Source: Oscillatoriales cyanobacterium CG2_30_40_61 (GTDB taxonomy: Bacteria > Cyanobacteriota > Cyanobacteriia > Cyanobacteriales > Microcoleaceae). Taken from it: a stretch of 49,338 nt of DNA. This document shows positions 34,297-43,000 of this stretch, piece by piece (positions within the stretch are counted from its first letter, which is position 1; each line of letters opens with the position of its first letter). The stretch is taken from contig MNYZ01000058.1 of assembly GCA_001873365.1 (NCBI GenBank), positions 1 to 49,338 on the forward strand, written 5' to 3'. The notes below the pieces were generated by a model. It was given only the letters and a program-made list of their open reading frames with translations, had not been told where the DNA came from and did not search any database. The position numbers and the translations under genes were made by a program.

Positions 34297-37092
34297 ATGA
34301 AAAATTTAAACAATAAATCTCTTTTGAAAACAATATTAATTCTCTCGATTTTTCCTATAATTAATAGTTGGAATTTATCAAAAGTGATCGCTCAAATCAT
34401 ACCCGACCAAACCTTACCTCAAAATACTATTATTACCCCCGATGGTAATATCATTAAAATCGAAGGTGGAACCCAAAATGGGATAAACTTATTCCATAGT
34501 TTTAAAGAGTTTTCAGTCTCCGAAGGTGTGGCCGCCTTTTTCAATAACTCCGTGGATATTAAAAATATTATTAGTCGGGTTACTGGCAATAATATTTCCA
34601 ATATACAAGGCTTAATTCAAGCCAATGGTACAGCCAATATATTCTTAATTAATCCTAATGGAATCTTATTTGGCCCCAAGGCTCAACTCAATATTGGAGG
34701 GTCTTTTACTGCTAGTACCGCGCAGGGTATTATTTTTGCTCATGGGGGTGAATTTAGTGCAACAAATCCCCAAGCACCGCCCCTATTAACCGTTAACGTT
34801 CCCATTGGTTTACAACTGGGAAATCAACCGGGTGATATTACAAATCAATCCCAGGTTTTAGGTATAGGAATTGATGGGAATAGTGCGAAAACTGGCTTAC
34901 AAGTTCAACCCGGTCAAAATATTAGTTTAATCGGGGGAGATGTAATTTTAAATCAAGGTTATCTGACCGCTTTTAATGGTAGAATCGAATTAGCAGCCCT
35001 AAAAAATGGTACTTGGTCTTTGCAACCCCAGCCGGAACAATTCAACTCTCCTAATCTTCAATTCGGCTCGATTCAATTATTAAGTCAAAGTCAAATTGAT
35101 ACCAGTGGAGCCGGAGGCGGATTAATTACCATCCAAGGCGGTACAGTTTCTTTAACCGATAGTTCTCGGATTCTTTCAAACACCTTAGATGCCCTAAATG
35201 GTGGTGGTATCCAAATTCAAGCCGAACAATTTCAATTAGATAATCGTGCCTTTATCTCCTCCTCAACCATCGGCACAGGAAACGCCGGAAATATTAATAT
35301 TAAAGCTAAAAACTCCATTGATTTAGTCGGAACTCAACCCCTATCTTTCATCGAACAATTATTATCAGAAAAGTTTAGTCCCACTAATCTTTATGATGGT
35401 ATTTTTAGCGTCAGTGCGGGTGAAGGAGCAGCGGGAAATGTCACCCTAGAAACTCAACAACTCCAGATTATGAATGGGGCGACGATTTTAACTCCCACCG
35501 TGGGGATTGGGTCAGGGGGAAATATTAACCTGTTAGCCTCGAAATCCGTTGATATTACCCGGGGTTCGATTGTGGTAACGGGAACAATTAGCCCGGGCGA
35601 TTCTGGAGATATCAATATTATTACCCCCCAATTGCGCGTCCTCCAAGATGGATATATCATCACCAGTCCGGGGCGTTTAGGGGAAGGTCAGGGGGGCAAT
35701 ATTACGGTAAATGCCGATACGGTGGAACTGCGGGGGGTGCAATCGGGCGTCATTTCCCCGGGGGGATTGTTTACCGCCACCTTGGGAACCGGGGGCGCGG
35801 GAGATATCACTATTAATACCCGAGAATTGACCGTTGCAGAAGGGGCACAGGTATCTGCCTCGGCGGCGGGGGCGGGGAAAGGAGGCAATTTAACCGTGAA
35901 TGCGGAATCGGTACAACTGCGGGGCGTGTCCCAGAATGGGCGGTTTTTGAGTGGGTTACTCACCTCATCTTCCCTGTTGACCGTCGAGGGACAAAAAGGC
36001 ACCGCACCCGCCGGGGATTTAACCGTGAATACTCAACGGTTAGTGGTGCGGGACGGAGCCCAAATTTCGGCGGCCACTGGCGGGGAAGGGGCGGCGGGAA
36101 ATTTAACCTTAAATGCTGCGGAATCCATTGATGTTGTCGGGTTTGCCACTAATATTGATGAATCGGTGGAAGCTGTTTCCTTTGGAACTATTGGCGATGG
36201 TATTGTTCCCAGTGCTATTGACTCGAATACCAGTGGGGCGGGTAGTGCGGGGGATTTGCGGATTAATACCGGACGGTTAACGGTGCGCAATGGGGCGGAA
36301 ATTGGAGTGCGCGGAACCAATGCAGGAGCCGCGGGTAACTTGGAAATCCAGGCGGATAGGGTTTTATTGGATAATGATGGAACCATAAGCGCGGCTACGG
36401 TAGCTGGAAGTGGGGGGAATATTCGGCTACAGGCGCAAAGGGTGGAACTACGACGGGATAGCCAAATTACCACAAATGCGGGTAACGCCGATGGGGGAAA
36501 TATTACCCTAGGAACGTCTAATTTAGTGGCTTTGGAAAATAGTGATATTACCGCTAATGCTCAGGCCGGGAAAGGGGGACAGGTGATTATTAATGCTCAA
36601 GGGGTGTTTGGAACCCAGTTTCGGGAATTTCAGACCCCTAACAGTGATATTACCGCTACCAGTGAGTTAGGGGCGGCATTTAGCGGGGCGGTGGAAATTA
36701 GTAGTCCAGAAGTTGACCCCAGTGCGGGGTTAGTGGAGTTACCCAGCAATTTAGTTGACCCTACTACCTTAATTGCGACTCGGTGTTCGGGAAATGAACA
36801 AAATCAATTTGTGATTACTGGACGGGGGGGTTTACCTGCAAGTCCCAATGATGCTTTAAGTTCTGAACCAACGGTCATCAATTGGATTAATTTGGTTGAA
36901 CCCTCGACCACATCCCCTGTCACCCGAATATCCCCTGTAGAGACGTTGCATGCAACGTCTCTACAACGCAAAATTCAGGAGGCTCAAGGATGGATAGTCA
37001 GGGCTGATGGGGCTATCGAATTAGTGACTAATCCTCCCCACGGTACACCCCAGCATGCGGGTGTGTTACCTCCTCAATGTTTGCCGCTTTAA
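34297..37092 (+). CDS. Haemagglutination-activity/TPS-domain exoprotein (TpsA-like)
   Basis: This 931-residue secreted protein has a signal peptide (about 1-32, cleavage after VIAQ-like site), then a two-partner-secretion domain (about 35-300) with VSEGVAAFFNN, ANIFLINPNGILFGP (NPNG motif) and GSFTAST. The rest is a repeating β-helix (AGNITVNA/GGNINLL style, about 270-800). The C-terminal part has a single Cys and no membrane anchor. Export would need a TpsB partner, which is not in this window. Likely an adhesin or surface filament. A perfect 30-base palindrome lies in the coding sequence at 36936-36965, adding VETLHATSL in frame. GC content is higher than in neighbours at 35600-36700, in keeping with repeats. 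Confidence 0.9.
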   Translation: MKNLNNKSLLKTILILSIFPIINSWNLSKVIAQIIPDQTLPQNTIITPDGNIIKIEGGTQNGINLFHSFKEFSVSEGVAAFFNNSVDIKNIISRVTGNNISNIQGLIQANGTANIFLINPNGILFGPKAQLNIGGSFTASTAQGIIFAHGGEFSATNPQAPPLLTVNVPIGLQLGNQPGDITNQSQVLGIGIDGNSAKTGLQVQPGQNISLIGGDVILNQGYLTAFNGRIELAALKNGTWSLQPQPEQFNSPNLQFGSIQLLSQSQIDTSGAGGGLITIQGGTVSLTDSSRILSNTLDALNGGGIQIQAEQFQLDNRAFISSSTIGTGNAGNINIKAKNSIDLVGTQPLSFIEQLLSEKFSPTNLYDGIFSVSAGEGAAGNVTLETQQLQIMNGATILTPTVGIGSGGNINLLASKSVDITRGSIVVTGTISPGDSGDINIITPQLRVLQDGYIITSPGRLGEGQGGNITVNADTVELRGVQSGVISPGGLFTATLGTGGAGDITINTRELTVAEGAQVSASAAGAGKGGNLTVNAESVQLRGVSQNGRFLSGLLTSSSLLTVEGQKGTAPAGDLTVNTQRLVVRDGAQISAATGGEGAAGNLTLNAAESIDVVGFATNIDESVEAVSFGTIGDGIVPSAIDSNTSGAGSAGDLRINTGRLTVRNGAEIGVRGTNAGAAGNLEIQADRVLLDNDGTISAATVAGSGGNIRLQAQRVELRRDSQITTNAGNADGGNITLGTSNLVALENSDITANAQAGKGGQVIINAQGVFGTQFREFQTPNSDITATSELGAAFSGAVEISSPEVDPSAGLVELPSNLVDPTTLIATRCSGNEQNQFVITGRGGLPASPNDALSSEPTVINWINLVEPSTTSPVTRISPVETLHATSLQRKIQEAQGWIVRADGAIELVTNPPHGTPQHAGVLPPQCLPL
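36936..36965 (+). repeat. Perfect 30-bp palindrome inside coding sequence
   Basis: The arm TGTAGAGACGTTGCA is followed by its exact reverse complement. The same type of GTAGAGACG palindrome is common between genes in cyanobacteria; here it is read as part of the exoprotein. Confidence 0.9.
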
Positions 37093-37110
37093 ACTGATGA
37101 TTGATGACTG

Positions 37111-37171
37111 GTAGGGGCGGGTTCTTTTAGATCTTTGTAAATTACCTCAATCTCGATGAAAGCGCCCCTAC
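37111..37171 (+). repeat. Inverted repeat GTAGGGGCG ... CGCCCCTAC
   Basis: Nine-base arms are separated by 43 bases, between the convergent exoprotein and kinase genes. It could serve as terminator or be an eroded dispersed element. Confidence 0.55.
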
Positions 37172-37183
37172 AACTGCTCCCTG

Positions 37184-38869
37184 CTAACTGATTATGGGTA
37201 GGCTGATCACAAAGGTACTCCCTTCTCCGGGTGTGGAGGTACACAGCAGTTGACCTTGATGTTTTTCCACAATAATTTGATAACTAATGGCTAAACCCAT
37301 TCCGGTGCCTTGACCGACGGGTTTAGTGGTGAAAAAGGGTTCAAAAATTCGACTGCGAACGGTTTCAGCCATGCCCGAACCGTTATCGGAAATTTCAATT
37401 TTTACCCATTGTTTTTTGTCTGAATCGGTGATAATATCCGTATTAATTAAAATTTGGGGTGGGCTGTTTTGTGGGACTGTTTCTAGGGCATCAATGGCAT
37501 TAATAAAAATATTCATAAACACTTGATTCAGTTGACCGACATAGCAATTAATTAAGCGAATATTGCCGTAATTTTTGATGATCTTAATTTCTGGTCGAGA
37601 CCCTTGGGCTTTGAGACGATGTTTTAAAATCATCAAGGTGTTATCCAGATTTTCATGTAAATCTACGGTTTTAATATCGGATTCATCTAAACGGGAGAAT
37701 GAACGCAAGGATTGGACAATATCAGCGATTCTTTGACTTCCTGTTAACATGGAATTGAACATTTTCTGGAGGTCTGATGTGATAAATTCTATGTCTAATT
37801 CATCAATTTCGGTTTGAATTTCGGGGATGGGTTGGGGATAATGGGTTTGATATAAGGAAATTAAATGCAGTAGACTATTAGTGTATTCTTTAGCATAGGT
37901 GATATTGCCAAAAATAAAACTCACCGGATTATTAATTTCATGGGCAATTCCAGCTACTAATTGTCCTAAACTGGACATTTTTTCGCTTTGTAATAGTTGG
38001 GTTTGGGTTTGTTTGAGTTGGGTGAGGGTTTTTTCTAATTCCGTGGCTTTTTGCTGCAATTCGAGTTGAGATTCCTGTAAAATATAGGTATCCTGTTCAA
38101 TTTTTTCAGCCATTTGATCAAAAGCCGCAGAAATTTGAGCTAATTCGTCTGACCCTTCTAGGCGGCTGCGATCGCTTAAATTTCCTTGGGCTAAATTCTG
38201 ACTCACTAATACTAACCGCGAGACTCGTTTGGTTAAAGTCAATTCAAAAAATAACCAGAGCAATAAACAAATAATCAGCACCACTCCATTCATTTGTAAA
38301 GAGCGGTTTAAGGCATCTTGATAGGCTAGTTTTTTGGTTTGAGTCAGATCATAAATTGATACTAAAGTTCCCACTTGAGGACGTAATTGATTGGGTTTTG
38401 GGGGAAGTATGACCGGGGTAATCACCTTTAAAGTTTGCCGATCATCAGACCATTCTTTTTCTTGAATCCTAGTTTTCCTAACCCGTTGAATTTGGGAATA
38501 AAAAGGGGAAAGATTCGTATTAATAAGCGATTTTTGTTTTAATTGATAGTCTTTGGAAACAAGAATAAGATTATTTTCATCCAGAAAAGCTAATAATTTT
38601 AAATTGGTTTCTTCTCCCATTTCACCAATCACCAACTTTGCCCCATCTAAACTCGCATTATCAATATTAACCCGTCGAAAAATAAATTCTAAAAGGGTAA
38701 CGGTTTTTTCACTATAAAAGTCCGCCTGTTCCAAAATTCTATTTTCCTGACGTTTATAGGTTTCTTGTGCTTCTGTTATAAAACTATAGAAACCTAGTCC
38801 ACTACTTAAAAATAGAAGTAAACAGGGAATAGTAACGCGCAGAGGTAAACGAAAAGCTAAATTTCTCAT
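37184..38869 (-). CDS. Membrane histidine kinase with periplasmic sensor and HAMP
   Basis: This 561-residue protein has TM1 at about 12-31, a periplasmic region of about 160 residues of no recognised family, TM2 at about 192-212 (GVVLIICLLLWLFFELTL), HAMP (about 213-265), a coiled coil, HisKA with AGIAHEINNPVSFIFGN (His310), and HATPase_c (IFINAIDALE, GTGMGLAISYQ). No receiver is fused. It is downstream of, and in the same direction as, a solute-binding lipoprotein and a hybrid kinase, so the periplasmic domain may read that lipoprotein. The kinase core resembles that of the ethylene-type kinase. Confidence 0.9.
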   Translation of the reverse strand: MRNLAFRLPLRVTIPCLLLFLSSGLGFYSFITEAQETYKRQENRILEQADFYSEKTVTLLEFIFRRVNIDNASLDGAKLVIGEMGEETNLKLLAFLDENNLILVSKDYQLKQKSLINTNLSPFYSQIQRVRKTRIQEKEWSDDRQTLKVITPVILPPKPNQLRPQVGTLVSIYDLTQTKKLAYQDALNRSLQMNGVVLIICLLLWLFFELTLTKRVSRLVLVSQNLAQGNLSDRSRLEGSDELAQISAAFDQMAEKIEQDTYILQESQLELQQKATELEKTLTQLKQTQTQLLQSEKMSSLGQLVAGIAHEINNPVSFIFGNITYAKEYTNSLLHLISLYQTHYPQPIPEIQTEIDELDIEFITSDLQKMFNSMLTGSQRIADIVQSLRSFSRLDESDIKTVDLHENLDNTLMILKHRLKAQGSRPEIKIIKNYGNIRLINCYVGQLNQVFMNIFINAIDALETVPQNSPPQILINTDIITDSDKKQWVKIEISDNGSGMAETVRSRIFEPFFTTKPVGQGTGMGLAISYQIIVEKHQGQLLCTSTPGEGSTFVISLPIIS

Positions 38870-38894
38870 GGATTAGAGGTTGATAGGAAATGGG

Positions 38895-38941
38895 TAATAG
38901 GGATCGCGGATTTAAGAGGATTTCACGGATTTCACGGATTT
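38895..38941. repeat. GGATTTCAC imperfect direct repeats
   Basis: GGATTTAAGA is followed by GGATTTCACGGATTTCACGGATTTT, three near-copies of a 9-base unit in the 143-base gap between the solute-binding protein gene and the membrane kinase gene. Confidence 0.5.
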
Positions 38942-39012
38942 TAATTTGCATAATCTCGTTAAATCCTTGATGGGTAATATGTCAATCAATTAAATATTAA
39001 CTCTTATACTGA

Positions 39013-40017
39013 TTACTGATTAAATTGAGTGACAAAACGAGCATCTAATAAGGACGCAAAATCAATATTAGAGTGGAGTAGTTGCTTTTCCTGCATCAAT
39101 TGAGATGATTTTTTAGCGGAATTAACCAGAGTCGGATCGGTTTGGGAGAGGAGTTTTTGATTTTCAGTTGATGTTAAAAAACTAATTAATTTCAGAGAAT
39201 CTAAAAAATCTTGGGGGTTAACTGCGTCGCGTTTTGCCATAATTTTAGCTGCATTTTCCGGTTCCTTTTTTAAATATTCTAAGGCCATAAACCAACCTTT
39301 AATTAACTGTTCTAAATCCTGGGAATGAGTTTCTAAGATATCCTGACGCACCACCAACATATACACCACTTCCCCTAATATTTGACTACTATCAAATAAA
39401 ATATTACCTCCCATAGCAATTAACTGAGACAGAACAGGTTCAAAGGTCACCAGGGCATCTACTTCATCCTGTTGAAATGCCGATTCATGTTCTGGATATC
39501 TCAGGGAAATTACAGTAATATCCTGCACAGAAAGTCCAGCTTTATCGAGTCCCCGACTGAGCATATAAGCCCCTAAAGCGGTGTTTTCTACCCCGACTCT
39601 TTTTCCTTTAATATCTGATAGGGTTTTTAACTCCGGTTTCCCGATAATCACATCCCCACCATTGGATAAATCTGTTAACAGAATCACCCGAACTTCTGGA
39701 AAGGTTTCCGCAAACATTAAAGTTTCATCAATGGTCATCCCTCCCCCTTGTAAATTCCCATTTCGCATCCCACGACTGACTTCCGTGGTGGAGGGGTAAT
39801 CAACAATATCAATCGCACTATTTTGATAGTAACCTAACTCCTCGGCTAAATAAAAAGGGGCAAAACCTGGCCAACTATTAATCCCAATTAATAAAGGAGT
39901 TGTGGGTGGCTTAAAACAACCGACTAATATTCCTAAACCCATACAGATTAAGATTCCCAGGGAAAAGAAATAGATTAATTTTCGGGATTTTATGGACGGA
40001 ATTTTATGATTGTTCAT
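39013..40017 (-). CDS. NMT1/SsuA-type solute-binding lipoprotein
   Basis: This 334-residue protein has an N-terminal membrane segment (14-33) ending in lipobox LVGC with Cys34, so it is a lipoprotein on the outer face of the plasma membrane. The body is an ABC-type periplasmic-binding fold of the nitrate/sulfonate/taurine/thiamine-precursor class: LIGINSWPGFAPFYLAEELG, TIDETLMFAETFPEVRV, LSDIKGKRVGVENTALGAYML, VDALVTFEPVLSQL. No permease or ATPase gene is adjacent. Its start overlaps the 3' end of the hybrid kinase gene by 14 bases, and a membrane kinase follows, so a sensory role is more likely than transport. Ligand unknown. Confidence 0.9.
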   Translation of the reverse strand: MNNHKIPSIKSRKLIYFFSLGILICMGLGILVGCFKPPTTPLLIGINSWPGFAPFYLAEELGYYQNSAIDIVDYPSTTEVSRGMRNGNLQGGGMTIDETLMFAETFPEVRVILLTDLSNGGDVIIGKPELKTLSDIKGKRVGVENTALGAYMLSRGLDKAGLSVQDITVISLRYPEHESAFQQDEVDALVTFEPVLSQLIAMGGNILFDSSQILGEVVYMLVVRQDILETHSQDLEQLIKGWFMALEYLKKEPENAAKIMAKRDAVNPQDFLDSLKLISFLTSTENQKLLSQTDPTLVNSAKKSSQLMQEKQLLHSNIDFASLLDARFVTQFNQ

Positions 40018-43000
40018 ACAAAAAACTCTGAATTAGCTGAACTAACTGTCGAATTTGTACGGGTTTAGCCAGATATTCATTCGCTCCGGCGGCTAAACAT
40101 TTTTCCCTGTCTCCAGCCATGGCAAAAGCAGTTAGGGCAATGATCGGTAGGTTAGCCCGTTGTGGGTTAGACCGAATCTGGCGCATGGCTTCTAAACCAT
40201 CCATTTCCGGCATAGAAATATCCATTAGAATCAAATCTGGATGCAAACTGTCCGCTTTTTGAACTGCTTCGATCCCGTTTTTAGCCACTTCCAGATCAAA
40301 TCCCTTCGCCTGTAGGTAGTTAAGCAGGGTTTGAATATTGTCGGGATTGTCTTCAGCCAGCAAAATTAAAGGACGTTTTGAGCCCCGAGGAGTGTTCCCC
40401 AACCGGGCTGATCTGTCTAAAAGTTTCGCTGGAGTCAACCTCGGCGATTCTCTCCCAGGATTCCAAGGGAGGGCGATGGTAAAGCAACTACCTTTTCCGG
40501 GTTGACTGTCAAGGCTAACCGTCCCGCCGTGCATTTCCACGAGTTTTTTAACTAAAACTAATCCTAAACCTGTGCCTTCATAACGTCGGGATAAACGGCT
40601 ATCAATTTGTACAAACACTTGAAATAATCGGGCTTGATCTTCTAGGGTAATGCCAATTCCATTATCAATCACGGAAAAATGAACCATTTTTTGATCGAGA
40701 TCTCCCCTCACTTCCAGACGCACCCTCCCACCCTCAGAGGTAAATTTTACCGCATTATTGAGCAAATTAATTAAAACCTGACGGATGCGACGTTCATCTA
40801 CATTCAGGGCTTCGGTGACATCTTCAATCTGATAACTGAGGCGAATATTTTTTTGGTGAGCCTGTTGTTTGACAAAACTTAAACTGTGTTGACAGAGTTC
40901 ATTCACGGAAACTGGAGAGCATTCTAGGTCTAATTTTCCGGCTTCAATTTTGGAGAGATCGAGAATATCATTAATTAGTTCGAGTAGGTGTTTTCCATTT
41001 CTATAAATTAGCCTTAGTGCTTGATTTTGTTGTTCATTGAGTTTTCCAAAGGTTTGTTCTTGTAGGACTTCTGACATTCCTAGAATTGAGTTTAGGGGAG
41101 TTCTCAATTCATGGCTCATATTCGCTAGAAATTCATCTTTAAGACGGGAAGCCCGGGCAAGTTCGGCGTTGGCGATCGCTAATTGTTCATTAGTTTGACG
41201 CAGTTGAATTTCAGCTTGTTGGCGTTCCTGTAGGGCGGCTTGGCGTTCACTAATATCTTGAGAAATACAAATATAATCTCCATCTTCTGTGACGGTAAAG
41301 GAAACCTCTTGATTAAAAGTTGTGCCATCTTTTCTTAAACCAATGGTTTCTCCCCGCCAGAATTTTTGTTGTTTTAACAGGGGAAATACATCTTGTTCAA
41401 ACCATTTTACCACATCTGATGTGTAGAGAACTCGCCAACTTTTAGTTAATAATTCCTGGGGATAACTATAGCCAAAAAGTTTTAAATGGGCATTATTCAC
41501 ATAAATATATTCTTCATTTTTTAAAATAGAAATTCCATCAATTGAAGCCTCTACCGCCGCTAACTGACGTTTAAGATTATCTTCAGCCTGTTTGCGATCG
41601 CTAATATTTTGAGCCACGCCTAAAATTTGTTGGGTGTTCCCTGATAAATCTCGTTTAAACACAGTAGCATGACTGGAAAACCATAACCATTCCCTATTTT
41701 TATGTTGGATACGATATTCAATATAACTAATCTCTCGGTCACTCATTTGAGCCGTTTCTTCCAGGTGCTTAATGACTTTTTCTTGATCATTAGGATGAAA
41801 AAGGATTAAAAAATTATCCCCTATTGTAGATAATTCTAAGGCGGTATATCCTAAAATAGTTGTTAGGGAGCGGCTATTATAAATACTGCGATTCTGCTCT
41901 ACATCGTAGAGATATAAAATATTAGGACTACTATCAGCAATACTTTCAATAAATTGTTCTCTTTCTCGCAGAGTTTCTACTAATTGAGCTTGTTCTAAAG
42001 CCACACCCACTTGATCGGCAATTTCTCGCATTAGTTCAATCTCAAAATCCGTCCATTTTCGCGGAGAAACACAGTGATGAGCAATTATAAATCCCCAAAA
42101 AATATTATTTTGAATAATTGGAACAATCAATTTAGCTTTAATCTTCCATTGTTGTAAAAATTCAATTAAACAGGGAGTAATATCTTGATATTGTTGGTGA
42201 ATGTCTGCAACGGCTTTTACGGTTCTATTAGAATAAAGTTGTTGATATTCTAGGGGAAAAACTTCTTCAGGAAAGTCAAAATTGAGAATTGAATCCCATC
42301 CTGGTAATACACTTTCTGCGATTGTGCGTCCGGTTCCATTGCTAAAGACTCGATAAATTAAAAGGCGATCGCACCCTAAAATCTTTTGAACTTCAGTAAC
42401 CGTAGTTTGTAGAATTTGCTCAATATCTAAGGATTGACGAATCTTTAAAGTGATTTCAGCAAATAAACGGGATTTACGCTCTTGACGTTCTAATTTAGCA
42501 GTTCGATCTAAAATTCTAGTTTCTAATTCTTGATTCAGAAGTCTTAACTTTTGTTCAATTTTTTGTCGTTCTTTGATTTCCGTTTCCGCCGTTTGATAAA
42601 GTTGGGATTGTTGAATCCCAATTGACAGTTGCACTGCAATTTCATCTAATAATTCTAATTCACTGGACTGCCAATTACGAGGAGAAGAACATTGATGTGC
42701 GATTAACAATCCCCAAATAAAATTCCCCTTTTCTCGATTCTGATCTTGAATTAAAATCGGCACTACTAAATTAGCTTTAACCTGAAGTTGAGTTAATAAT
42801 TGTTGATAACATTCTGTTAAATTAGATTTTTCAATATTATCAATAGCAATTTTTTTACCTGGCAAATAATCGAAAGCACCTCCGGTTTTAAAACAAGTAT
42901 CTTCTAAATACATTCCTAAGCAAGAAGTCCAGCCATCTCCCACGGATTCCGCCACAATTGTTCCATTAAATTCTGGATCAAATTCATAGACTAAAACCCG

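Noticed and set aside
35454-36473. Minus-strand ORFs opposite the exoprotein
   Set aside because: They are shadows of the repetitive β-helix coding sequence on the plus strand.
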